Assembly: GCA_029261875.1 (NCBI GenBank)
Contig: JAJDAL010000024.1
Coordinates: forward strand, 248,001-312,000
Direction: 5' to 3'
Length of the DNA stretch: 64,000 bases
From: Deltaproteobacteria bacterium
GTDB taxonomy: Bacteria; Myxococcota_A; UBA9160; JAJDAL01
Position numbers and translations under genes: made by a program. Below, piece by piece: positions 1 to 8,481 of the stretch; position 1 is the stretch's first letter; every line of letters starts with the position of its first letter. The notes beneath the pieces were generated by a model. That model did no database searches and had not been told where the DNA came from. It saw only the letters and a list, made by a program, of their open reading frames with translations.

Positions 1-1162
1 CGATGTCGACCTGGTGGCGCGGCGTGGTCACCATGCTGCCGGGCGGTACCGTGGCCAGAATGCGAGATACCGGCTGATCGCCCACCTGGGCGACCGACGG
101 CAAGCAGACGATCGAGCGGCCATCGTGGGAGAAGGCCGCTCCCGCGACGAAGTCCTCGTGCCCGCCGATTCCCGAATATTGTATGGACCCCAGCGTGTCG
201 GCCACGATCTGGCCCGCCAGATCCACCGAAATGGCCCCGTTGATGGACACGAAGTTTCGATTGTGGGCGATCAGCGCCGGCGTGTTGACTTCGGACACCG
301 GGAGAAAGCGCACGTCCTCCCGTTCGTCGAGCCACTCGTAGAGGGCTTCACTCCCCATGGCGAAGGTCGTGATCGCGTAACCGTCGTGGGCCCCCTTGCG
401 GTTGGTCACCTTTCCGGATTCCACCAATCGCATCAGGCCGTCGGTGAACATCTCCGAGTGGATTCCGTAATCGCCCCCGGGCCCCTCGGCCAAGAGGCTC
501 ACCACGGCGTTGGGGATGGCGCCGATTCCGGTTTGGAGCGTGGCCCCGTCGCGAACGAAGCCGCGCACGTGTTCCGCAATCGCGCGGTGTATCGCATTGG
601 GGGGCGCATCCGGAAGTGAGAAGATCGGTTGATCGGTCTCGATCAGGATGTCGATCTCGTCTTCGCGCAGCCCGTGGGGGTATTGGGGCGGGATACCCAG
701 CGTCTTGGGTAGGCGCCGATTGATCTCCACGATCAACAGGCGGTTGGGATCGCGGCCACACAGATGCAGCTCTTCCACCGTGGCCCCCGCGTGAAGCGAG
801 AGACTGAAACGCCCGTCCGCGTCTGCGGGTGCGGCGGCCGTGGCCATCACGCGCGGCGCCATGCGTTCCGCGATGGCGGTGAAACGCCGGAAATCCGCGG
901 GCACGAAGTGCACATCGTGCCCCGCCGCCCGCAGGGCCCGCTCGGCGGGTCCAAAGAACCCGCTGCGCAAGCGAACCCCCGGCCGCGTGAACAGGGGATA
1001 GAGCCCGAGCAACAGCGCGCTGAACACTTCGAGGGACTCGAAAGACGTGCGCTCCCCCAGTGCGGTCATGAAAGCCGGCGGCTGGCCGGGTCCCAAGGGC
1101 AGGGCCAGATTGTCCACACTTCGAACGCGCAGGGCCGCCTCTTCGGCGCTGAGAATTTCCAA
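1..1162 (-). CDS. acetyl-CoA hydrolase/transferase family CoA-transferase (3' part cut by window edge)
   Basis: Predicted cytosolic enzyme moving CoA between carboxylic acids (4-hydroxybutyrate or acetate CoA-transferase type). My translation gives 387 residues running off the left edge; the family is usually about 420-440. Visible landmarks are a glycine-rich TGIGAIPNAV stretch (about 211-220), GIHSEMFTDG (233-242), whose Glu237 matches the likely catalytic glutamate of 4-hydroxybutyrate CoA-transferases, and GIGGHEDFVAGA (331-342). The start is a TTG four bases after the stop of the upstream Gfo/Idh gene, with GAGG about 7 nt before it, so the two genes are cotranscribed. The first ~200 residues are less conserved. 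Family call confident; acyl substrate unknown. Confidence 0.86.
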   Translation of the reverse strand, partial: MEILSAEEAALRVRSVDNLALPLGPGQPPAFMTALGERTSFESLEVFSALLLGLYPLFTRPGVRLRSGFFGPAERALRAAGHDVHFVPADFRRFTAIAERMAPRVMATAAAPADADGRFSLSLHAGATVEELHLCGRDPNRLLIVEINRRLPKTLGIPPQYPHGLREDEIDILIETDQPIFSLPDAPPNAIHRAIAEHVRGFVRDGATLQTGIGAIPNAVVSLLAEGPGGDYGIHSEMFTDGLMRLVESGKVTNRKGAHDGYAITTFAMGSEALYEWLDEREDVRFLPVSEVNTPALIAHNRNFVSINGAISVDLAGQIVADTLGSIQYSGIGGHEDFVAGAAFSHDGRSIVCLPSVAQVGDQPVSRILATVPPGSMVTTPRHQVDI

Positions 1163-1166
1163 CGGA

Positions 1167-2255
1167 TTACCTCGTTGAGGGGACGTTCCCCTCGATCAGA
1201 TCGCGCAATTCTACGGGGCGCCCGAGCGTCGCGGAAGTCTCTGCCGCGACTCCCATGGCGACGGCCCAGAATCCGTCGAGCGCGCTGACCGCGGCAGGCG
1301 TCGATTCGAGGATCGCCCGGCGAAACGCGCCGTGGGCCAGAAAGGTCGAGCCGTGGTGGGCGCCCGCGGCGAGAACGTCCGCATCCAGGCTGAGGGTGTG
1401 GGTTTCGATGCTGCGCGGATTCCTCTTCCCGACCACGACGGTGGATTCGGGGATGAAGCACTCGATCTTTCCCGCATCTCCCGTAGCCGCAATCTCCTGC
1501 TCGTTTCGGGTCGCCTCCGCGAACATGCACAGATCGAGCAATGCGCGGACGCCATTTTCGAAATCCACCACCACGTATCCGTTGTCGCGAATGTCCGGCG
1601 TTTCGCCGCCATAGGATTCGTCCAGGTGATTGACGTCCTGCCCCGCCGAGGCGTACACGCGGACGGGATCCGCCTGGGCGATGAGGCGCATCAGGTCGAA
1701 GAAATGGCAACACTTCTCCACGAAGGTCCCGCCGGTGTTGCGCGAGAAGCGATTCCAGTCGTCCACTTTCGGGAGGAAGGGGAAGCGGTGTTCGCGGATC
1801 GCCAACATCTTGAGAGAGCCGATCGCGCCCCCGCGCACTTCCTCGATCAAGCGCGCGATGGGAGCCATGTAGCGGTATTCCATGCCCACCCAGAAGACAC
1901 CGCGATGCGCGGCCGCGCGGTCCGCCACGCGTTTGGCCGCCTCCACCGTCGTACACAGGGGCTTTTCGACCAGTACGTGGAGATCGGTTTCGAAGATGGG
2001 ATCGAGAACCTCCGCATGGGTGTGGTTGGGGGAGGCCACCACCACCGCGTCCACGGGCGCCTTCTCCAGGAGCGTTCGGTAGTCCGCGTATTCCTCGACG
2101 CTGTCGGCCACGATCTGCCGCGTCCACCAGCGCGAACTCGGCGACGGGTCCGCGAAGGCGGTGACACAGGCGCCGTCGACCAGATCCAGGTTCCGGATGT
2201 GTTCGTGACCCATCATTCCCGTGCCGATGATTCCGTAGCGGATCGTGTCTGCCAT
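1167..2255 (-). CDS. Gfo/Idh/MocA family NAD(P)-dependent oxidoreductase
   Basis: A 362-residue two-domain oxidoreductase. The Rossmann motif GIIGTGMMG lies at residues 8-16 and the family-typical EKP (97-99, VEKP) carries the conserved active-site lysine 98; CHFFD further on probably supplies the catalytic histidine region. Members oxidise or reduce sugars, inositols or related polyols with NAD(P)H; the substrate cannot be read here. The ATG at 2255 has GGGGAG about 7 nt upstream and starts directly at the Rossmann strand, so longer upstream starts are not used. It is the first gene of a pair with the downstream CoA-transferase and diverges from the P450 gene. Confidence 0.9.
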   Translation of the reverse strand: MADTIRYGIIGTGMMGHEHIRNLDLVDGACVTAFADPSPSSRWWTRQIVADSVEEYADYRTLLEKAPVDAVVVASPNHTHAEVLDPIFETDLHVLVEKPLCTTVEAAKRVADRAAAHRGVFWVGMEYRYMAPIARLIEEVRGGAIGSLKMLAIREHRFPFLPKVDDWNRFSRNTGGTFVEKCCHFFDLMRLIAQADPVRVYASAGQDVNHLDESYGGETPDIRDNGYVVVDFENGVRALLDLCMFAEATRNEQEIAATGDAGKIECFIPESTVVVGKRNPRSIETHTLSLDADVLAAGAHHGSTFLAHGAFRRAILESTPAAVSALDGFWAVAMGVAAETSATLGRPVELRDLIEGNVPSTR

Positions 2256-2321
2256 CAATCGACTCCCCGCGTCGGGCACAAAGGCATGGAACCTCCCTTC
2301 GGATCGCGCCCATGCTACCCC

Positions 2322-2338
2322 GCTCGTACGGAACGAGC
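2322..2338. promoter_or_regulatory. 17-bp inverted repeat in divergent promoter region
   Basis: GCTCGT-ACGGA-ACGAGC is a perfect 6-bp inverted repeat with a 5-bp spacer, in the 120 bp between the divergent Gfo/Idh and P450 genes. It could be an operator or a leader hairpin of the P450 transcript. No regulator gene is adjacent, so the role is inferred only from position. Confidence 0.35.
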
Positions 2339-2375
2339 TGCTACGTTCTGCACTGCGCCCGCGGAGGTCTCCCCG

Positions 2376-3584
2376 TTGAACACCCCCCAACCGGACTGGC
2401 ACGGAATCAATTTCATCGACCCGGAAACCCAGCTGCGTTTTCGTCAGAACCCGCATGCGATGCTGCGGCACCTGCGGGAGGCGGACCCGGTCAACCTGAC
2501 GCCGCTCGGAATCTGGCGCGTGTCCCGCTATGCAGACGTCCTCCCCTTACTGCGGGATTCGCGGTTCGGTGTGCGACGCGCGGATGGCGTGGCGCCCGGG
2601 GCCGAGAACCTGCCGGAATTCGGCCCCCAGCAATTCATGCTGCAGCAAGACCCGCCCAATCACACGCGCATTCGCAAGCTGGTCAGCAAAGCCTTCACCC
2701 CGCGCGCCATCGGGAACCTGCGCGAACGCGCGCAGGAGATCGCTTCGGCCCAGGTCGAGGCGGCGCTCGAGCGGGGACAGATGGACGTGATCGGCGACCT
2801 CGCGTTGGTGGTTCCCGCGACCATGATTTGCGAGATGATGGGCGTACCGGTGGAGGACCGCGGCCGCTTTACGGAATGGACCGCCCGCTCCACCCACCTC
2901 CTCACCGCATTCGCCAGAGCTCCGGAACCCGAAAACCTCGAGGCGGCCGCGAAGCTGGGCGAATACTTCAACGACCTGATCGCCCTGCGTCGCAAAGATC
3001 TGCGCGACGATATTCTCAGCAATCTGATCCGGGCGGAAGAAGCCGGGGACCGCTTGAGCGAGCCGGAACTCTTGTCCCAGTGCGTGGGCCTGCTGATCGC
3101 CGGCTTCGAAACGACGATCGGCCTGATCGGCAACGGAGTCCTCGCCCTCCTGCGCCATCCGGACCAGCTCGCCAGGCTCCGCGCGGAACCGGACTTGATC
3201 GCGTCCGCGGTCGAGGAATGCCTGCGCTTCGACGGCCCCATCGCATTGACGGTACGCGTCGCTCATGAGGACGTAGCGATCGGCGATCGCACGATCCCCA
3301 AGGACGCAATGGTGATGGCGATGTTGATGGCCGCCAACCGCGATCCGGATCCTTTCCCGGAACCCGATCGTTTCGACATCGCGCGGTCACCGAACCCCCA
3401 TCTCGCCTTCGGCGGCGGCGCCCATTTGTGTCTCGGGGCGCACCTGGCCCGGATGGAGGGTCAGGTCGCCATCGACGCGTTGGTGCGCAGCGCGGCCTCG
3501 ATCGAGCTGGCGAACGAGGAACTGGAATGGGGCCCGTCTCTGTTCCGCGTGCTGGCGCGTCTGCCCGTGGAAGTCCGCCGCTGA
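2376..3584 (+). CDS. cytochrome P450
   Basis: A soluble bacterial-type P450 of 402 residues that would hydroxylate a hydrophobic substrate using ferredoxin-type partners; none is encoded nearby. All signatures are present: helix-C DPPNHTRIR (92-100), I-helix oxygen-activating AGFETT (242-247), ExxR at E281-R284, and heme-loop FGGGAHLCLGAHLA with the thiolate ligand Cys352. The start is a TTG at 2376 preceded by GGAGG about 7 nt upstream; the open frame extends far further 5' over the antisense gene but is not coding there. Length matches standalone class I P450s such as CYP107/CYP125-like enzymes. Subfamily cannot be assigned by eye. Confidence 0.95.
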   Translation: MNTPQPDWHGINFIDPETQLRFRQNPHAMLRHLREADPVNLTPLGIWRVSRYADVLPLLRDSRFGVRRADGVAPGAENLPEFGPQQFMLQQDPPNHTRIRKLVSKAFTPRAIGNLRERAQEIASAQVEAALERGQMDVIGDLALVVPATMICEMMGVPVEDRGRFTEWTARSTHLLTAFARAPEPENLEAAAKLGEYFNDLIALRRKDLRDDILSNLIRAEEAGDRLSEPELLSQCVGLLIAGFETTIGLIGNGVLALLRHPDQLARLRAEPDLIASAVEECLRFDGPIALTVRVAHEDVAIGDRTIPKDAMVMAMLMAANRDPDPFPEPDRFDIARSPNPHLAFGGGAHLCLGAHLARMEGQVAIDALVRSAASIELANEELEWGPSLFRVLARLPVEVRR

Positions 3585-3596
3585 GCAGGCCCCGTG

Positions 3597-3605
3597 TGGT
3601 ATAAT
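3597..3605 (+). promoter_or_regulatory. extended -10 promoter (TGGTATAAT)
   Basis: A consensus TATAAT preceded by TGn (extended -10) lies about 75 bp before the ATG at 3680. No good -35 is visible, as is usual for extended -10 promoters. It would drive the secreted-protein gene independently of the P450 gene that ends at 3584. Confidence 0.5.
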
Positions 3606-3679
3606 CGCGTGCGTTCAACCACACCCTCTCCACCCGAGCGGTGTGCCACTTCGCCTCCTACCACGGGATAAGAATTCAC

Positions 3680-4480
3680 ATGAAATTTCGCACACTTGCG
3701 TACCTGGTTGGCACTCTGCTCGTCGCTGCCCCCGCCCTCGCCCTGGAGCCCCCGAAAGTGGTGGTGACCTACAGCTTGGATTGCCTCGATGGGGGGCGAT
3801 ACGTGAGAAACATCACCGACACGCCCCTCGGCTTGGGAAACCAACAGCTCATCATGTGCGCGGCGGACGATGAATCCGAAGGGGCGGTCGTGCTCGACGT
3901 GACGCCGACCTTCATCACCGTCGAATACACCGCCGACCCGAACACCCAGGACATCGTGGATGGCCCCGTCGAATTGACGGACCTGTTCCACACCACGGTC
4001 TTCAACATCCTGGCCCTGAACGGCGTGATCACCACCGTGACCGACGTCGACGTCGACTTCGAGCGCGGTGTCGTGGGAGCCCTCTCGGGCAATGTGATCA
4101 CCTGGGACAACACCACGCCCATGCGAACGGCATCGTTCGGCGAGACCGACTGCTTCGGCAACCCCACGATTTGTTCGATCTCGGCGCCGGTGGGGGGCTG
4201 GCCACGGGTCGAAGACGGCACGCCGACTCCCCACGACCTGCCGAGCTACAGCATTTTCAACAACGTCGAGCGCGCGGACGCCTTCAGTGGCGACAACCTG
4301 ACCCCCGCGGAGTTCACGGACGACTACATCGCCACCATGGACGCCCAGGCCACCACCATCGATACGTGGATGGGTGTGCAGGTGGAACGGCAGTTCGTAC
4401 CCGAGGCGGCGGAACTTCTCTTGCTGGCGAGCAGCCTCGGCGGATTGTTGGGAATTCGGCGGCTGCGCGCGAAGTCCTAA
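3680..4480 (+). CDS. secreted protein with PEP-CTERM-like C-terminal sorting tail
   Basis: A 266-residue exported protein of unknown function. Residues 1-22 form a signal peptide (MKFRTLAYLVGTLLVAAPALA). The body is acidic and rich in beta-prone T/V/D segments. The C-terminus reads VPEAAELLLLASSLGG, then a hydrophobic stretch and a basic end RRLRAKS: the motif, membrane helix and Arg-cluster order of PEP-CTERM exosortase substrates, with VPEA in place of VPEP. I start at 3680, where the signal peptide begins. It has its own extended -10 promoter and converges on the alkylsulfatase gene 6 bp away. Likely processed and anchored or released at the cell surface if an exosortase exists elsewhere. 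Confidence 0.75.
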   Translation: MKFRTLAYLVGTLLVAAPALALEPPKVVVTYSLDCLDGGRYVRNITDTPLGLGNQQLIMCAADDESEGAVVLDVTPTFITVEYTADPNTQDIVDGPVELTDLFHTTVFNILALNGVITTVTDVDVDFERGVVGALSGNVITWDNTTPMRTASFGETDCFGNPTICSISAPVGGWPRVEDGTPTPHDLPSYSIFNNVERADAFSGDNLTPAEFTDDYIATMDAQATTIDTWMGVQVERQFVPEAAELLLLASSLGGLLGIRRLRAKS

Positions 4481-4486
4481 TCGTCT

Positions 4487-6478
4487 CTAGGGCATCACGA
4501 TATTGAAGGTCGGTTCGAACTCGTCGAGCAACGAGAAGAACCCGATCAATTTCAAACGGCTTCCGTCCACGTCGGCTTCGCCACTCAGGATCTGCGCCTG
4601 AAGGGACGTCTGGTTGGTGACGATCCGGTCCCAGGTCGAACGCGCCAGCTTCAGCGTGGCGTCCGCGTCTTCTCGCGCCGCCTCGCGGTAGTGATGCAGC
4701 ACGGCATTCTCGAGCACGAGTACATGGGTCTCGCCGATGTCCGTGAAGACGAAGTTCAAGATCGCGTCCTCGCCGTCCGCTTCGGGGCCGTTGAGTCGTA
4801 CGGCCAGGGCATCGAAGAAGAGATCCGTCGGCATGGCGGAAACCACATCGATGCTCGAGGTGATCTCGAAGGGCAGCTCCTGTCGTCCCTGGCGTAGTTC
4901 GAGAGCGCCCGTCAAATAGAAGTCCCGCCACGGACCCGATTCCGCCTGATAGCCCAATTGATCGTACGCATCTGCGAGCAGGGATCGCGCGCGTTGATTC
5001 TCCGGCTCCGCGAAAACCAAATGATTCAACACCATCGCGACCCAGCGATATTCCCCCTCCGCGTAGGAGGCCTCCGCCTTCTCGAGAACCGCATCGGCTC
5101 CCCCCATGAACTCGATGTAGCGCGGCGCCGCGTCTTCGGGGGGGAGCGGATTGAGGTTGGCGGGATTGGCGTCATACCAACCAAAGTAATGCTGATAGAC
5201 CGCCTTCGCGTTGTGGCTCAAGGTGCCGTAGTAACCGCGGTTCGCGAACGTCTCGGCCAGGGACTTCGGGAATTCGATCTGCTCCGCGATCTCCAGCATC
5301 GTAAACCCGTGGTTGGCGAGGCGAAGCGTCTGGTCGTGGATGTACTTGTAGGCGTCCCGTTGCTTCTTCAGGTATTCGAGGATCGAAGCGTTGCCCCAGG
5401 TCGGCCAATGGTGGCTCGCGAACAGCACCTCGGCGTCGCCGAACAGCGCGATGCTCTCGTCGAGGTAACCGCTCCAGCGCAGCGCGTCGCGCACCTTGGC
5501 GCCACGCAAGGTGTAGAGATTGTGGAGGACGTGCGAGACATTCTCGGCACCGCATAGCGCCTTCTTGTCCGGGAAATAGATCATCATCTCCGCGGGTGCT
5601 TCGGCGCCCGGCGTGTTTTGAAACACCATCCGCACGCCGTCGATGGTCAGCTCGCGACCGGTTTCCTCGATACTGATCGTGGGCGGCACCAATCCGAACG
5701 TCCCCGGCGTCGAGGCTTTTCCGAGTCCGGAATCGACATGGCCACGCGCCCCGCGATGCAGGAGAAAACCAAACATGTAACTGGCGCGGCGCGACATGGC
5801 GTTGCCCGCCAACACGTTTTCACTGACGGCTTCGACGACGAAACCTTCGGGGGCAATCACCGGAATGCCCTGTGCCGCTTCGGCATCGGGCAGGAGCGCG
5901 CGCGCACCGCCGAAATGATCGATATGACTATGGGTGTAGATCAGCGCCGAGATCGGCCGGGTGCCCAGATTCTCGCTCACGAGTTCGAAGGCGGCGCCCG
6001 CGGTCTCTCGGGTCGTGACCGGGTCGATGACGATCCAACCCCTTTCCCCCGCGATCAGGGTCATGTTCGCCAGATCGTAGCCGCGAACCTGATAGATCCC
6101 GTGGCTCACCTCGAACAGGCCGTGGATCGAATTGAGCTTGGCCTGGCGCCACAAGCTGGGATTGACGCTGGCGGGGGACTCTCCGGATTCGAAAGCGAAT
6201 GCGTCGAGGTTCCAGACCTCTCGCCCATCCAGCGTACGAATCACCGGATTCTTGCGGCTCGCGATGTGACCGCGTCTCGCCGCCTCGAAATCATCCTCGT
6301 TCTCGAAGGGGAGTTCCTCGAGTACATCGCGATTGGCTTTGGCGGTAATTCCCGTGGCCGCGATGTGACCGTTCGATTCACCACCGACTCCGCCGATGGC
6401 CTCTTGCGAAGGATCGTCACCGCCGCAGGAAGTCGTGGCGAACAGGCCAATTCCGATCCAAGCGAATAAACGCCTCAT
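4487..6478 (-). CDS. SdsA-type alkylsulfatase, MBL-fold lipoprotein
   Basis: A 663-residue zinc sulfatase expected to hydrolyse primary alkyl sulfate esters (SDS-like) to alcohol and sulfate. The N-terminus has a lipoprotein signal with lipobox ATTSC and Cys18, placing it in the periplasm attached to a membrane. The metallo-beta-lactamase motif THSHIDHFGG is at 182-191, followed by the dimerisation domain and a C-terminal SCP2-like sterol-carrier domain, as in Pseudomonas SdsA1. Its ATG at 6478 overlaps the stop of the ABC-F gene (ATGA), so translation is probably coupled. An upstream in-frame start would lie inside the ABC-F gene and would spoil the signal peptide. Confidence 0.92.
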   Translation of the reverse strand: MRRLFAWIGIGLFATTSCGGDDPSQEAIGGVGGESNGHIAATGITAKANRDVLEELPFENEDDFEAARRGHIASRKNPVIRTLDGREVWNLDAFAFESGESPASVNPSLWRQAKLNSIHGLFEVSHGIYQVRGYDLANMTLIAGERGWIVIDPVTTRETAGAAFELVSENLGTRPISALIYTHSHIDHFGGARALLPDAEAAQGIPVIAPEGFVVEAVSENVLAGNAMSRRASYMFGFLLHRGARGHVDSGLGKASTPGTFGLVPPTISIEETGRELTIDGVRMVFQNTPGAEAPAEMMIYFPDKKALCGAENVSHVLHNLYTLRGAKVRDALRWSGYLDESIALFGDAEVLFASHHWPTWGNASILEYLKKQRDAYKYIHDQTLRLANHGFTMLEIAEQIEFPKSLAETFANRGYYGTLSHNAKAVYQHYFGWYDANPANLNPLPPEDAAPRYIEFMGGADAVLEKAEASYAEGEYRWVAMVLNHLVFAEPENQRARSLLADAYDQLGYQAESGPWRDFYLTGALELRQGRQELPFEITSSIDVVSAMPTDLFFDALAVRLNGPEADGEDAILNFVFTDIGETHVLVLENAVLHHYREAAREDADATLKLARSTWDRIVTNQTSLQAQILSGEADVDGSRLKLIGFFSLLDEFEPTFNIVMP

Positions 6479-8433
6479 GCGTCCCCTCCCAGGGCTTCGA
6501 GTTCGGCCGCGAGCCGCTCCCATTCCTTATACAGGGAATCGATTTCCGCTTGTAGCTGTGTCCGTTCCGCTTCGATTTCGCGCACGCGGTCGCCATCGCG
6601 AAACAGTTCCGGATCGCCCAGACGGAGGCCCAGCTCCTGCTGCTTCCCTTCGGCGTTGCCGATTTCCGCTTCGAGAGCGGCGATTCGCTTCTTCAGTTGA
6701 CTCTTCTTGCGGGAGCGCGTTTTCTCTTGTTCGCGCGACGCCATGCGCTCGCGTTTGGTCTCTTTCGGCGATGGATCGGGTTGTGCGGACTGCGTGAGCT
6801 CGGGAACGCCCGACTTGGCGGCCCCGGACAACTCCCGAAGATAGGCGTCGTAATTGCCGCGAAAATCCCGCAGCTCGCCGGATTGCACTTCGACGATGCG
6901 GTTCGCGATGGCGTTGATGAACGCGCGGTCGTGGGAGATGAACAGGAGACTCCCGGTGTAGCTCTTGAGCACGTCTTCCAGCACCTCGCAGGCTGCAATA
7001 TCCAGGTGGTTCGTCGGTTCATCGAGGACGAGGAAGTTGGAGGGGCGCAGGAGGAGCTTCGCCAACGCCAGTCGCGACTTCTCTCCCCCCGAAAGCACGC
7101 CGACTTGTTTGTCGATGTCGTCGCCGGAAAACAGAAAGGCTCCGAGATGACCGCGCAGACGCGGAATGTCGTCGCTCGTCGCTGCGGTTTCCAGTTCTTG
7201 GATGACCGAAAGCGCGGGGTTCAGGGCTTCGAGTTGATGTTGCGCGAAGAACGCCACTTCGACATTGTGGCCGAGCACGCGCTCGCCGGAATCGAATGGC
7301 AATACACCGGCAATGATTCGGAGCAGCGTCGACTTCCCGGCGCCATTCGGCCCCGCCAGCGCTGCGCGTTCGCCACGTCGGAGCAGAAAATCGACGCCCG
7401 CGTACACCGCGTTGTCGTCGTAGGATTTGTGGATGTCGCCGAGGCGAATGACGTCCTCGCCCGCGCGCCGCGGCTCGGGGATGCGCAAGCGCATCTTTCG
7501 GCTCGGAGCCTGGGCGAGTTCCACGCGCTCGGTCTTCTCCAGTTCTTTGATGCGGCTCTGAACCTGACGCGCCTTGCTCGCCTTCGCGCGGAAGCGCGCA
7601 ATGAACTTCTCGGTTTGCGCGATCTCCTTGTCCTGGGATTTCTTGCGCGCCTCGAGTTCGATGCGACGCTGTTCTTTGTCGGCGATGTACGCGTCGTAGC
7701 GCCCCTTGTAGAGGGTAAAGCGCGCGAGCTCCAACTCCGCCAGGGTGGTGGCGTGGCGCCGCAGCAACGCGCGGTCGTGGGACACCAGGATCGCGGCCCC
7801 CCCGAAACTGGCCAGGGTTTCATCGAACCATTCGATGGAGGGAAGATCCAGATGGTTGGTGGGCTCGTCGAGCAACAACACGTCCGGCGCGGACAGCAGC
7901 AGCTTGGCGAGTTCGACCCGCACCAGCCAACCTCCGGAGAGCGCCGACATGGGTTGAGCGCGTTTGCGCGTATCGAAACCCAAACCGTCGAGGACCCGTT
8001 CCACCCGGGCTTCGCGCTCGAATCCACCGCCGAACTCGAACGCGGAATGGCAGGCGTCGTAGCGTTCCGCCACGTCGTGGGGAATCTCGATTCCCTCCCG
8101 CCCACATTCCTCCATGCGCCCTTCGAGCGCGCGCAACTCCGCTTCCAACGCGTCCAGGGCCGCGAGCGCCGTACTCGCCTCTTCGCGCGCGGAATGATTG
8201 CCCGACGGATCGACTTCTTGACGCAACAGACCGATGCGCGAAGAGCGCGGAATCATGATGCGGCCGGAATCCGGTGCATCCTCTCCCGCGATCATCCGCA
8301 ACAACGTGGTTTTTCCGGCACCGTTGGGTCCGACCAGGCCGATGCGATCCCCGGCCGAGACGTGAATCGAAACGTCTCGGAAGAGCAATCTCGCGCCGAT
8401 CGATCGGCTGACGTTGTCGAGGCGAAGCAACAC
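6475..8433 (-). CDS. ABC-F family ATP-binding protein (Uup/EttA-like)
   Basis: A 652-residue soluble tandem ATPase without membrane domains; ABC-F proteins act on ribosomes or other nucleoprotein complexes. Both cassettes are complete: GPNGAGKTT and GPNGAGKST Walker A motifs, LSGGW and LSGGEKSR signatures, two LDEPTNHLD Walker B/D-loop motifs, and SHDRA switch histidines. A charged linker separates them and the last ~100 residues form a Lys/Arg/Glu-rich coiled coil, as in Uup. I choose the GTG at 8433 because it starts right before LLRLDNVS and has TACAAT exactly 6 nt upstream with no ribosome site, suggesting a leaderless mRNA; GTG at 8454 is the alternative. Coupled to the alkylsulfatase downstream. 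Confidence 0.93.
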   Translation of the reverse strand: MLLRLDNVSRSIGARLLFRDVSIHVSAGDRIGLVGPNGAGKTTLLRMIAGEDAPDSGRIMIPRSSRIGLLRQEVDPSGNHSAREEASTALAALDALEAELRALEGRMEECGREGIEIPHDVAERYDACHSAFEFGGGFEREARVERVLDGLGFDTRKRAQPMSALSGGWLVRVELAKLLLSAPDVLLLDEPTNHLDLPSIEWFDETLASFGGAAILVSHDRALLRRHATTLAELELARFTLYKGRYDAYIADKEQRRIELEARKKSQDKEIAQTEKFIARFRAKASKARQVQSRIKELEKTERVELAQAPSRKMRLRIPEPRRAGEDVIRLGDIHKSYDDNAVYAGVDFLLRRGERAALAGPNGAGKSTLLRIIAGVLPFDSGERVLGHNVEVAFFAQHQLEALNPALSVIQELETAATSDDIPRLRGHLGAFLFSGDDIDKQVGVLSGGEKSRLALAKLLLRPSNFLVLDEPTNHLDIAACEVLEDVLKSYTGSLLFISHDRAFINAIANRIVEVQSGELRDFRGNYDAYLRELSGAAKSGVPELTQSAQPDPSPKETKRERMASREQEKTRSRKKSQLKKRIAALEAEIGNAEGKQQELGLRLGDPELFRDGDRVREIEAERTQLQAEIDSLYKEWERLAAELEALGGDA

Positions 8434-8439
8434 GCCGGC

Positions 8440-8445
8440 ATTGTA
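8440..8445 (-). promoter_or_regulatory. -10 box (TACAAT) 6 nt before ABC-F start
   Basis: On the minus strand TACAAT is followed by GCCGGC and then the GTG start codon. The spacing puts the transcription start at the start codon. No Shine-Dalgarno sequence is present. Confidence 0.5.
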
Positions 8446-8481
8446 GCCGCCCACCCGGACCGTGCGGGCAGGGGATCCGGT

